A program made the position numbers and the translations under genes. DNA of 64,000 nucleotides, from NCBI GenBank assembly GCA_964472315.1, contig CAYYJS010000008.1, forward strand, positions 1 to 64,000, given 5' to 3'. How positions within the stretch are numbered: the first letter of the stretch is position 1; the number at the start of each line of letters is the position of its first letter. The notes beneath the pieces are model-generated. The model was not told the DNA's origin. It searched no databases and saw nothing but the letters and a program-made list of their open reading frames with translations. Origin of the DNA: CAYYJS01 sp964472315. GTDB taxonomy: Bacteria; Verrucomicrobiota; Kiritimatiellia; UBA8416. Positions 41,601-46,481 of this stretch are shown one piece after another.

Positions 41601-44325
41601 GACAGGCGATGGCGACATCGTGCGCCGTGAAGTCGCTCCGGGCACACCGAACTACCTCTTGCGCGTCAACAGCGGGCGGCGCATCGTGGCCGGGTTCGGC
41701 ACGACGTTCGTTACCAGCGCCGTGCCATTGACGGCTGACGGAACGAACTGGACACACCTGGCCGCATCGTTCGACAACACGACGCAACTGTTGCGGCTGT
41801 ACATAAACGACCAGGTGGCGGCCCAGCGTGTCTGCGGCGCCTCGCCGGTCGCGTTCGGTCGCGGTCCCATGTGGCAGCGTATCGGTCAGGGCTTCGACGG
41901 CAAGCTCGACGACGTTCGCATCTGGGATACGGCGCGCTCGCCGATGACCGTGACGCTCAGTGGCGAAGAGTCCGCGCTCGTGGCGAACTACCGTTTCGAT
42001 GACGGCACCTCGTTCGCGGGTAAAGGCGGCACCAGCGGCAATGCCGCGTGGTCTTGGGGACAGGTGCAGGACTTTGCCGTACCGCGGGCCGATTGGCTGA
42101 ATCTTTGGAGGAATGCCGGTACGCTACGCGGCGGCGCCGCGCTGATCGACTATGCCGTCTTGTGGCGCCCTGTAATCGGTGCGGATTCCGATGGCGACGG
42201 CATGCCGGACCGGTTCGAGCTCGAGTATCCGGACCATCTGTTGCCGCTCGTGTACGATGCTCATCTGGACGGGGACGGCGACGGGTGGAGCAACCTGGGC
42301 GAATACATGCGCAGCTACATTACGAATCTGATTCCGACGGATCCGAGCATGCCGCTCGATCATCCGGTGCCTGAGGTGACGTTGCGCTTCCGGTATGCGG
42401 GCGCGGAAGCCGTCGGTGCGCCGATCCGAGTGGAGGCGTTCAGCACGCCGTATATGGACGGCATTCCGGATGCGGTCATCACGATCGACAGCGCGGCGGC
42501 ACTGTGGCCGGCCCCGTTTGTCACGAATGCGCTTGTCTGGGACGAAGGCCATCTCGTGGAAGGGGATAACTGGCTGTTCGCGATCATGGATGTAAACGGG
42601 AATGGCACGTGGGATGCCGGGGAGCCGGCCGGGCTTGCGTCGAGTCAGCCGATCCCGATCCATTACGGCACGGTGCCGGAGATCACGTTCAATCTGACCG
42701 TCCCCCTGCCAGGGTTGCCGCGCTTCAGTTGGACGGCGGTTGCCGGGGCGGAAGGGCATGAGATCGCGTTGCGGAACATGAGCGTTTCCGGTGCTCCGAC
42801 CGTGCTCCGGCGCTACATTGAGGGGCCGCGCACGTACATCCATGAACAGGATTACATCATGGCCGGATTCGTCAACACGGTGCTCGAGCAAGCCACCTAC
42901 CAGTGGTGGTTGAACGGGTCCGTGATCGGTCAGCAGATCGATATCAAGTGGGACAACACCCTGCCGCAGCCGACGTTGATCGCGCCGGCGGATCAGGGAC
43001 GTCTCAACCGTGCGCGGATGGAATTCGCATGGCGGATGCACACGAACGCCGCGACGTTCCGGCTCGATATCATGAACATGGCGGGTGGTGTCGTCACCAG
43101 CGTCGTGGATCGGGCGCCCTACGTGGACGTCGACGGTGTCTCACGGTACACGCCGCCGTTCTACGCGGGCGATCTCAACCTCGTCGACGGCCAGTACCGA
43201 TGGCGGATCACGGCGATCAATCCGGATACCGCCAGTACGCCGACGGTTGCGCGGACGTTCTACATCGACCTGCGGTCGTCGCCGGTCGGCAGTTTCTCGG
43301 TGGCCGGCGCGATCGTACAGCGTGGCGTCGTCGTGACCAACGGCGTGTTTGTCGTACAGGCCAAGCGCAGCAATGGATTCAGCGGCGTCGCCGTGGCTCA
43401 GGAGCATGTGGCGGCGACCGCCAACGGGGTGCCGTTCCGGTTGATGGGCATGCCCCCGGGGACCAACACGGTCATGGGCTGGTTGGAGCAGAACGGCAAC
43501 GGCATGCGGGATCCGTGGGAGTCATGGGGCTATGTGATCAACCTGGATAACGGTGGCGTCCGCACCAAGATATTCGCGTCCGAGGATGGCATTCTCGAAG
43601 GCCAGATTCTCGAGATTCGTCACGCCGATACCGACCAGGACAATTTGCCGGATGCCTGGGAGTACGGCATGTTCGGCAACTTGACTGCCGCGCATGACAC
43701 GTCCGACGCCGATGGCGACAGGTTGAAGGATATCGACGAACTCAACCTGGGGTTGAATCCGAACCGAAGCGACAGCGACGGCGATGGCATCGGCGATTAC
43801 GACGAGACGATCGTTCTCGGCACGAATGCTAAAAACGCCGATAGCGACGGTGACGGGATTCCGGATGGCGAAGAGATGCGTACGCTCGGACTTGGCGCGA
43901 TGAACCCCGATGACGATGACGACGGCGTACCGACGCGCATCGAGATCATGTGGGACGGTTCGATCGCCTACACGCCCGGCAGCGACCTGAACCCGCAGAT
44001 TGGCGATACGGATGGCGACGGCGTGCCTGACCTGGCCGAAATCGCCGCGGGCAGCGATCCGATCCACGCCTCGGAAAGTCGCGGCGTCGAGATTGCCGGT
44101 CTCGGTAGTGACGCGAGCGGCAACCCGATCATCCGGTGGACGATCGATCCGCGTGTTCGGGCGAATGTTCGATATACGGTCGAATACAGCGAGGACCTGG
44201 CAGGCTGGGAATACGTGGGTGACGTGACGTCGGTTGGCAACATCGGGGCTCCTGTCGTGGTGACGGATACCGGACGGGCCGGACGCGGCGGGTTCTATCG
44301 GATCCGGTTGAGCATCGTGGAATAG
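23671..44325 (+). CDS. Giant secreted multidomain protein: M6-like protease, C-type lectin, VWA, subtilisin, LamG and Asp-rich repeats
   Basis: 6884 residues. I prefer the start at 23671 (GAAGGG six bases upstream), which gives a normal signal peptide ending in GPAYAQ near residue 33; an in-frame ATG at 23557 with its own GGGGAG would add 38 residues. Order, approximate residues: M6-like region with HEQAHDIHGWPDLYD (H1315/E1316/H1319); LamG-like domains near 1651, 2194, 2777, 3437, 3787, 4134, 4499, 5311, 5494 and 5939; C-type lectin 1857-1990 (WIGATD, NWNAGEPDD); VWA 2381-2574 (MIDAS DVSGSMGG); Ig/DUF2135-like 3194-3404; subtilisin with prodomain 4734-5127 (D4856, H4911, S5071); Ig/FN3-like 6233-6647. 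Asp-rich thrombospondin-3-type blocks separate most domains. A C-terminal module (FYRIRLSIVE) closes it. It is probably a surface adhesin/protease for polymers or cell contact. Confidence 0.9.
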   Translation: MRNERREGWRKLRWAPVLAALSCLICVGPAYAQIGQSPRDIPDYKFLVHPAVPKDGTHPLQGGGMDAGAIRGIMEQTIEPYWKETSYHTPDNTTGETLNGFYADTKTYGYVWVPWPANPTGPRPDSYTDVYAPGVDPKPPRPVSFGGEHNWESGGPNGEPPALFGSMPLVDGYWTPGERFFDGNLNGEWDPEINETNTVPDEDRWVAQNKRNTQIGYHSVVGLNWTVGARPFPAYDPLRGEVYADYSATSVGGSSTVMQEGSSNLVHTVDFNTNVQIYVADPIGRTNRVVEVSEHDLTPADGKRSFEGDFFHEFVEPGEAPLAGERPAASHLDIVTNQVFDYNIDGMTGLPLVRRAYHVTLTNQALFVQYERYENADGTPYIGATPSPTIARIVRVPLYQASELFGEIVTPALVLLYGLNPPGPGENHYWDTVHPTAGFWPAHHTDAGAFARWDPGSQVITFVPEEPYEDFISFWLPLRGILRDGRWITRVVGISMHGTEPQAPNAAPDPASWITYAQYVRYLSNNYPGDVSSLIARCGNGVYDGPDNFGDRIDARMRITGDTMTPTSLKPGTTLTTAGDLWDPHGWFGSYENWWLTTFQQPVMPANIGAYDNPAGGGWWGSDALPIVAAYQTPEQTVPEGIYEFVLSNQVTGVSVTNTADDLADFIATNVGAWVVSQVITNTGVWYPPLGGTWDYDGPREFLDLPSSIYHLGNTWPVRGHYADNPYPVGGDLRLGEVTSPWNNSISGQDIGSGNPSAAGAIGNGDGSIFAGGPLAYGGHGQYTYDAYNMLSLEIATWRLDGTSFTGPRAPAVSQAWGPLTPVRYGGDHRDVNINGLIDQGETIPATSHCYYADDISLVAVTPPSPDGGFTSPGAFCRYPFNWDRYAEDIIEAYDYAEDYQAVQLKYPGQVSDTPLTPVPQGAVGVPVAGFGQRLLAYARGAHRSSYLAGDGLWVDLNADGIFNGDYLLADPSGMLADSTAGVALPQAMYVDVNGNSEVDPDADLAWVDWNGNGRYDSEPVLADSGMLAPGDLGNPIDYISYNAQVVYRDNGTPPGFQYGDYAWVENWDYAATGGVDNVFDETDSLILSWGAPLVGGEGADGVIPGAYYIARVAPANGLPDTGWQPGDDLWIDDGDGYYVGEDILLIGQRQVYPTINARALYDGMAGVPMANVWYADLNGNSFYDAAGDARWIEGFGVATRYDTEPIVYAGALRAGRAADYEVLRAFYVDRDGNGRATLAADYVWIDAHDGVVTFSDGIFNDERIPIYFVGQHNGIGLGMDISGNTFSSMHMDETRPISGFIQIVPPTAVVVLSHEQAHDIHGWPDLYDYDVWDPNGVENHPIGGFDLMARGGLVHGVPSLKASLGWVRPVDLTAVLPRGGGRRTILMFPIETDADQYYVITNPDNPGERMWFWYQANYGNFPGVGRQGLHIEHDDLSGGRDRAPQQRLNNHFTWDMVEADGLDQMNDGVNQGGNDDVWPGTTGARLFTADTDPAARWWDQTDIGLRVLDVRLPATPLGPIEVDFEYYSMDAEWTWPASGVDTDSDGIVDAWEIHYFGNLTTANNTSDFDGDGLRDYAEYLSDTDPGDGFAQRDSREDRDGDGLSNYDEVEVYGSNPQDPDTDDDGFLDGDEVNRAVVCGGRRTTSPTYSRSPILERCLRVDAVGVDVPNIDQLNGERYRLPTWTIECWVRLDSASESGTLIHRRTHDRTGRINQPGGTNDNSQINFSLRVDGNVPSVLFTTEGGVRYTAAGLLPMESNTWYHLAGVFDDERDNLKLFVNGSQRAVMDALEPCALGRISETVYPSGQVTLGGAIRGYIDEVRIWTVARTARDIAQAMGGFGGERIDALRDAALPAGWLAFGDRYYQIVAAPAAWNVARAAAQAAGGDLVVINSAEENEFLMTALETAGVQAAWIGATDAATEGAWRWIDSSLLSAGYRNWNAGEPDDAAPGQDVAVIAAASFAPPGVTGVRGAWYDVPGSSTAAYIMEFSSVNAGPPARLSMAGWFPFDDGGAAPYEHTKPIATFLVGAGATTSWRTTLEDYTHLLDWRFSLPSTNYVAVTNITPMPLRGEPGALFNIWDDDRDGIPDWWERIWFGGNIAPNDDPDQDMLSNYQEYLIDTNPKDATIEGTWNDMDGDGISDSDELLVHGTNPRNRDTDDDGFSDGDEINWYTPCPTNGSIYSNGVPRNITDANYSRSPMIQRSLILDGQPLLVPERESFAGTNRFDLRTWTVECWVMPSNSVQTGAIVERITALGQRTFGLLVSNNIPTVEYTTEVGRRYWAGPQRPIPANEWTHLCGVFDYENHTLALYVNGVAYMAQMTIEPNAIGGGETVLGREFSGHIDEFRVWSLALPGILVDAGRDMFGGGNIDSSRTVTRVAGADLVFLIDVSGSMGGPIDRVKANIRDFVRGVEDLGVSVQLAGVHYSDPLDGGGGATEVPDGGGFYPDTDTFLASWLDPLALQGGGDYPEDALGGIMYALEGSNFDPTYQVGGQKVFVLVTDASLKNTEDGDTGAVLSLAEVQAALRAAGVIVHVVSGGEPDVEALADASGGLKFDIALDDYTPIFETIVSTIETNTIGYELPETARVAWYPFDDGGRYAEDYTHLTNWAYAIANVQSPYGTGGSAYSQGGISNRFDSTVYVDMPNETDDDEDGIPDWWERLLFSDVMTAASTGSVSTGTTATGTVTVAYADPMGDEDMDGLPNIVEYWVDTNPHARDTDNDGVHDYGEDYDRDGIENGREALYGSDPRLMDTDDDGLTDQYEVARHQSPTNSLMPFGDGVAYFDGSTNSYVEMPRQRRFAMDFWAIEAWIKPQDLREATIIARSVEPDVYNYYLGTRADGRVVVRTTAWGGDTFEVVAPATKTLVPGQWTHVMGVFNDLQDRLMLYIDGRMVASRNMTERPAMNGVGPIHARVGSGFRGWMDDVRVWYGYPGNRTVTELATPLIGDELGLVAYYRFDDDTSWKAGGGAGTSRHPRWQRGQVEDYSMPGDWMNQWRNAGTLIGGVTFLAAPVDAPVRWDALDSDGDGMPDEWERAYGLDPFNLPVSATASTGTVTTGTVVSAADAADEDLDGDGLSNYGEYLAGTNPKYTDSDGDGVNDAMADSDRDGLANRDEMRIGSHPGRPDTDDDGYLDGEEIHKLIPASADNYGIRAVLSSPTESRSPEVRRSMVAAGRNMAAPHSERFAFAKLEDAVIGGPVVTITAPADGADIAVRFTDVTGTVTSPDNPLDTVMLFINERFVMEFGPVPAFSDTVIINSGENRITVYAIDTEGLVGQATVTVNGTFARADIRVTQTWNSPGDLDTWLIDPTGRHMGWTAGGPGYPDNIAERMPGAFLDIDDVSGMGPENITLEEPNAIPGEYEVWMNNFSHGGNPQSTVRVLVNEGRAGETYVEFGPQAMPVRDSNGNNPAAWWHVTTIRMPDGTMDPPGRPVVPPSDISTPELGITVETGWTVECWVRPSNNVQTGAIAAYRIDAARDAFVMGLATNRPFVRLRSAAGTVYEAKGGAIEVDKWTHLAFVYSFEDRTLRLHINGLLASAVAVLESRDDEFGTLFVDTHFDQNPAKVFTGLHMDDLRVWEVARNGGIIGAQMHEVRPPSKIMTAYYHFDDGGLDIEDATRRLDRTYDLGRGMIPDAIRTAKPGPDGLWGTADDVVVAAVSDDENDYVTALQAAPVMGYADQDEDGIADWYERLFADAEAEGGLVAGEDLDTDGLNNLAEFLVNTNPRDADSDGDGLIDAEEDYDRDGLSNLDEQILGSDPRLMDTDDDGFVDSIEDRYGVDPTNSVSPFRELALRTYGNANSYVEAPPVSRLAQSGWAIAAKVMLQLPVTAGTFIHREIAAGKYNYVLGMGADRVPYVAFTGGDGAYVQLRAPAMRALPANVWVDILGSYNPLTGDLELSLDGVRVAHMLSEARPMTFGIGPVRTLIGRGINGYLDDVQIMDAGGGTVLLYRFDDATNEGLGTSAVQSWTGGQVQDFAPIAELDANWVKEWRDAGTAVGVDFSYYPEVLGGGDTDRDGLPDAWEMLYGLNPFSADTDKDGIPDANDDTDFDGLINKIEFYAGTFPNNPDSNGNTKLDRDEDADADGLTNFDEQRHRSRPDLVDTDNDGITDYAEVKGTAVAGLRRYSLPDASLSPGVARALELRAAGDHLRLESSMRLRQPGSWTVDGWVWLDPSMTGGNVVRCGIGSLANYELGINSELKPFIRATGVLNGTPLTPFIAVDSVAIARRRAWYHVAGSFDAVAGELRLYVNGELRSQVQMSEIPGIYSTDGAISAFIGGYGFVGKIDEVRIWSRSFTEAELPRIAYRVLDHTTDDLVAYYRFDDGIGAGTARPVEDFAIAGGDWQTGWRHAGSFVGTATVVALGADAPIMSGNFCDNDGDQLPDFWERALFGDLDVASGLTDFDGDGLSNLFEFRAGLNAALAFTFAGTGATTADDRDNRLDSDGDGLPNWDEMVRGTHPGDKDTDDDGLTDAEEVTGRDDASTPALAVRLSDPLRSMDPPMPRSMLFGGNNRVVVRPADKHALESWTVEAWVKPTAATDGIVVRRATTDLRKGGTPVRGVNYELGIDNVGGELRAYAQYVGQGPSGVETIRLDGAQTQEVGDDIGILPPGILVPDRWTHLAGTYDASNHVMNLYLNGVRVSYRDDALVKPAMGPDVATSVGSEFTIGGGSLDNAGNVTEAFRGYLDEIRVFSGAISASNIMAHVQGRGDFYARLTKPTPAPATARAAAITIATNTVVRNELLVRFRGNVTSAQQADILSRLNVETLHTYELLPIKHVRITDGKSFAEKAGALQSDPGVLYAEPNYIRTISATPNDPSFDQLWGLHNEGQGGGTADADIDAPEAWDIYAGSDSILVAVIDTGVNYNHEDLAANMWKNPGEVPANGVDDDGNGFVDDVYGYDFANNDGDPIDDHDHGSHCAGTIGGIGNNGIGVAGVNWKVKIMAVKCFTAAGTGNDADIARAIEYAVKMGARVSNNSYGSSGFNQAVYDMIMMARDQGHVFCAAAGNSSGDNDAVPQYPASYDLDNIIAVAATDRNDGLAGFSCYGATTVDLGAPGVDIFSCLSSAGYGLMSGTSMATPHVTGAAALILAVDGALTYAEVKAQLLDNVDPIASLAGRCVTGGRLNLAAALPPVPPGGPGDPVAADGDIVAYFTFDDGGSHVEDFTASHDWQGSWAYVGRPVSVSLDAATAYANVQDTDQDSLPDWWEIAVGLDPYSSDGVNGPGADPDGDGLINIAEFRSDTDPFTTDTDRNGTPDPNEDRDGDRLSNLDEMNKATRPDVADTDDDGLNDWVEVSSAWNPRSPAVPYYPRYIRNDGQGIVEVAGMLPNGDDPFGLRFDLPVWTIEATVRLRDLPSITGKDAVLVRRRCGLNSYTTFELGITTGDLPYIRFQTDTGMEHLLVGERRMFKDRWTTLTGRFGDPDAHGHMKMDLFHDLTQLSRVMTDAAPARGPQFLPLQLAKDLVGDLDEVRVWNVARTDEQIQRLRDKSLMFGEDVATLGVLHLDGGKLRRDVRHDVRLGRWTVQTWFKCTSPGTLLQREAGLADDGETIFNYRLDVTPDGYMQAIFDFQPLVFGVSPDGVIFTYYMWGTLYLDATSRKVTDGKWHFVSFSFDGRDAMLMVDGLVDDVMTIDLNMALPPMGSVDWHIGPAAAMPAGYWLRPPEFNMATGDGLLEAGLTGFRGDLDEFRIFRVGLTEAEQESIRFTKISPFMDNLVCYLDFDDLESIDMDRVEDKASRGTAVGLLLGDVVALETGVAVNSPVRFSPVDILAPMLPGYWSMDDGSSYGGAGEVGNFVRALAMEHSGQLLDRAHVDFVAATRYENPWREDSDSDGMADWFEQLYGFDPNRSLTPDTQELQWDGDLDGDGMNNYQEYLAGTNPRNIDTDNNGVMDGDEDSDRDGLVNREESAYLSDSSLSDTDDDGLSDLAEHVAFTDPSDALSPFIRRSLRIDGSLSQYMEMPDQFRFGLSEWTIEAFVCPDAGWTGDGDIVRREVAPGTPNYLLRVNSGRRIVAGFGTTFVTSAVPLTADGTNWTHLAASFDNTTQLLRLYINDQVAAQRVCGASPVAFGRGPMWQRIGQGFDGKLDDVRIWDTARSPMTVTLSGEESALVANYRFDDGTSFAGKGGTSGNAAWSWGQVQDFAVPRADWLNLWRNAGTLRGGAALIDYAVLWRPVIGADSDGDGMPDRFELEYPDHLLPLVYDAHLDGDGDGWSNLGEYMRSYITNLIPTDPSMPLDHPVPEVTLRFRYAGAEAVGAPIRVEAFSTPYMDGIPDAVITIDSAAALWPAPFVTNALVWDEGHLVEGDNWLFAIMDVNGNGTWDAGEPAGLASSQPIPIHYGTVPEITFNLTVPLPGLPRFSWTAVAGAEGHEIALRNMSVSGAPTVLRRYIEGPRTYIHEQDYIMAGFVNTVLEQATYQWWLNGSVIGQQIDIKWDNTLPQPTLIAPADQGRLNRARMEFAWRMHTNAATFRLDIMNMAGGVVTSVVDRAPYVDVDGVSRYTPPFYAGDLNLVDGQYRWRITAINPDTASTPTVARTFYIDLRSSPVGSFSVAGAIVQRGVVVTNGVFVVQAKRSNGFSGVAVAQEHVAATANGVPFRLMGMPPGTNTVMGWLEQNGNGMRDPWESWGYVINLDNGGVRTKIFASEDGILEGQILEIRHADTDQDNLPDAWEYGMFGNLTAAHDTSDADGDRLKDIDELNLGLNPNRSDSDGDGIGDYDETIVLGTNAKNADSDGDGIPDGEEMRTLGLGAMNPDDDDDGVPTRIEIMWDGSIAYTPGSDLNPQIGDTDGDGVPDLAEIAAGSDPIHASESRGVEIAGLGSDASGNPIIRWTIDPRVRANVRYTVEYSEDLAGWEYVGDVTSVGNIGAPVVVTDTGRAGRGGFYRIRLSIVE

Positions 44326-44379
44326 GGAGTCGATGAACTCAGTCGCCCGCGTTTGCGCAGCAGTATTGCTGATTTGTTG

Positions 44380-44408
44380 TTGCCGCTGAAGTCAGGCAAC
44401 CCTATTAT
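44380..44408 (+). promoter_or_regulatory. Sigma-70 promoter of the lipoprotein / L,D-transpeptidase pair
   Basis: TTGCCG (44380-44385), a 17-base spacer and TATTAT (44403-44408). The start would be near 44415, about 29 bases before the lipoprotein ATG. A short hairpin (CAGCA…TGCTG near 44361-44374) just upstream may weakly terminate the giant gene. Confidence 0.65.
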
Positions 44409-44443
44409 GGGACCCAATTCGTAACAGTGCCACGGAGGACTTA

Positions 44444-45424
44444 ATGAAGCATGTGTCTGGGTGTCTCGCGCTTCTGTCGGTGGTTATCCTCATGTTTGCA
44501 GGGTGCGAGTGGAAAAACACCGATGGGTCGGCGAGTTGGGATGACAGTTTCAGTTGGGTGAATTTCAGCGGCACGTACCGGGCGCAGGATGGCGGCGAGG
44601 TTGTCGTCGCGCATGGGACGCTGACGATCAACCCGGATACGACCGTGACCGGAAATGTCACCAAAGTCGAGAATCAGAAGGTTGGCGAGGGGCAAGGAAC
44701 CGACATCGGAGATCCGAACGTCTACTCAGGTATCCTCCACATCGATCTGATTCCGGGAACGGTCACCATAGTCGCGGGCGGATTCATCTTCACCGATGAC
44801 GGCATCGGTCATCTTACCACGTCGGGTGGCCTGGCTGGGACGGTCGAGTATACCACAGGGGCATGGTCCATCGACTTCGGCACCGGAGGTATCGCAGAAG
44901 GCCAGGATATCATGGCAACGTACAGCTATGATTCCCGAAGCGGCGGCAGCGGGGGTGGCGGAGGGACGACGGCCGGTGACTTCCCGTGGTCTGGCATTTT
45001 CTCGATGCGCGTCGAACAACTGGGTAATTACGTTCGCATCGTTGACGGAAAGTTCGGGCAGTACGAAGGCGTCATCACGACCGTATCCAATGGCGGAGGC
45101 GATATGACCGGGACGACGTCCGGAAACATCGAAGCCCAGTTCGAGGTCAGTGGGGCCGCCTCGGACGGACGCGCGATCCGTATTGTCGGGTCATTTCTGG
45201 GGGGCTACATCGCGCCGTCTCAAGGCGATGGCACCGCTGGGTCCACGAGGACCGGGACGGGCACGGCGTACGGCGCGCTGATGGGTCGAATTCTGCAGGC
45301 TATTTGGGTCGAGCCGGATGGACAGACGGCGGATGTCGTCGGTGAAGCCGGCTCGATCGACATCGACTTGGACGCCTTTCAACCCGCCGACGACACCGCC
45401 GACACCGCCGACACCACGCCGTGA
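44444..45424 (+). CDS. Lipoprotein of unknown function
   Basis: The 326-residue product has a lipoprotein signal (MKHVSGCLALLSVVILMFAGC) with the lipobox cysteine at residue 21. The mature part looks beta-rich, in two similar halves (about 40-160 and 180-300) linked by a Gly/Ser stretch (SGGSGGGGGTT). Each half carries Thr/Gly/Val strands, as in small beta-barrel or lipocalin-like lipoproteins; no family is recognised. It ends in an Asp/Thr-rich tail. The 3' end overlaps the next gene's GTG by four bases, so it is translated together with a peptidoglycan-modifying enzyme and may work at the envelope. Confidence 0.75.
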   Translation: MKHVSGCLALLSVVILMFAGCEWKNTDGSASWDDSFSWVNFSGTYRAQDGGEVVVAHGTLTINPDTTVTGNVTKVENQKVGEGQGTDIGDPNVYSGILHIDLIPGTVTIVAGGFIFTDDGIGHLTTSGGLAGTVEYTTGAWSIDFGTGGIAEGQDIMATYSYDSRSGGSGGGGGTTAGDFPWSGIFSMRVEQLGNYVRIVDGKFGQYEGVITTVSNGGGDMTGTTSGNIEAQFEVSGAASDGRAIRIVGSFLGGYIAPSQGDGTAGSTRTGTGTAYGALMGRILQAIWVEPDGQTADVVGEAGSIDIDLDAFQPADDTADTADTTP

Positions 45425-46365
45425 AGGTGAAGGACTTCAGCGACTACCGCGCGCCGACGCGCCGACCGTGGCTGTGGGTCGTACTCGTTGTTGTCGCTGG
45501 CTTCTTTCTAGTCTCTCTGCTGAGGGGCTGCGGGAAGGCGTCGCCTGTTGCGGCCCCCGGCGGCGATACGCGCGCGACGGGGGTGGTGGCGGTGCCTACC
45601 GAGACCGGCGCCTCGGCGGCTGTCGCGCTCTCCGCGGGCGAATTCTCCGGAGTTACGCGCGAGATCGACGATCTGATTGCCGCCGACGACCTATTGAATG
45701 CCCGCACGCGCTTGCTGGCCGCACTGGCGCAAGGTGGCGATGACGGGTTGCGGCACGACATCGAGCGACGCTTGGGCGACGTCAATATGAAACTCGTGAC
45801 GACTCCCCGCCGCATGCCTGAGAAGCAGGATTACGTTGTGCGGCGAGGCGACTCCATCGAACGGATCGCCCGTCAGTTCGGCACGACGGTTGAACTCGTC
45901 CAAGCCGGAAACGGCATAACGAACCCCAACCTGATCAAAGCCGGGGACCGGCTTCGGGTGCTTCAGGCGCGCTTCACGGTGCAGGCCAGCAAGTCGCGCC
46001 ATGACCTTGTCGTGTCGATGAACGGGGCGTTTTTCAAGCGGTACAGGACGGGAACAGGGCTGTTCGGGAAGACGCCGATCGGCACCTTTGTCATTCGCGA
46101 CAAGATCGCGCAACCGGTGTGGTGGCGTCCCGACGGCAAGGAAATCCCTTATGGCGATCCCGAGAATATCCTGGGCACGCATTGGCTGTCGCTGCGGGCC
46201 ACGGGCGATACCGAAGATGTGCGTGGCTATGGTATCCATGGCACCAAGGATGACTCCAGCATCGGCAAGGCATCGAGTGCCGGTTGCCTGCGTATGCACA
46301 ACGCCGACATCGAACAGTTGTTCATGGTGTTGCCGGTCGGGACCGAAGTCACGATCCTGGAGTGA
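45421..46365 (+). CDS. LysM-domain L,D-transpeptidase (YkuD family)
   Basis: L,D-transpeptidases make 3-3 peptidoglycan cross-links or attach lipoproteins to the wall. The 314-residue protein has one N-terminal transmembrane anchor (WLWVVLVVVAGFFLVSLL). Next come a short helical region and a LysM domain (about 133-178, DYVVRRGDSIERIARQFGTT). The C-terminal YkuD domain (about 185-314) has the catalytic motif GIHGTKDDSSIGKASSAGC with LRM, including the nucleophile Cys and the His. Translation starts at GTG inside the preceding stop (GTGA). The cell wall is therefore modified by periplasmic 3-3 cross-linking in this organism. Confidence 0.93.
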   Translation: MKVKDFSDYRAPTRRPWLWVVLVVVAGFFLVSLLRGCGKASPVAAPGGDTRATGVVAVPTETGASAAVALSAGEFSGVTREIDDLIAADDLLNARTRLLAALAQGGDDGLRHDIERRLGDVNMKLVTTPRRMPEKQDYVVRRGDSIERIARQFGTTVELVQAGNGITNPNLIKAGDRLRVLQARFTVQASKSRHDLVVSMNGAFFKRYRTGTGLFGKTPIGTFVIRDKIAQPVWWRPDGKEIPYGDPENILGTHWLSLRATGDTEDVRGYGIHGTKDDSSIGKASSAGCLRMHNADIEQLFMVLPVGTEVTILE

Positions 46366-46383
46366 TGGGGCCGGCAGTCTGAG

Positions 46384-46412
46384 GTTGACGCAGGGGGGAT
46401 GGATATCCAATA
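46384..46412 (+). promoter_or_regulatory. Possible promoter of aspS
   Basis: TTGACG (46384-46389) is a strong -35. With a 17-base spacer the -10 reads CAATAT, only a partial match. The spacer holds the palindrome GGATATCC within a G-run/C-run inverted repeat. Confidence 0.35.
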
Positions 46413-46481
46413 TCTCCCCGTTCTTCGGCAGCCGATCGCCGACGTCCCGATCATCTGTCCTATATTTGGAGCGAGAGAATC

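Noticed and set aside
28297..44075. CRISPR-like array suggested by many similar Asp-codon repeats
   Set aside because: The repeats are in frame, vary in length and encode Asp-rich calcium-type blocks; there are no constant direct repeats with unique spacers.
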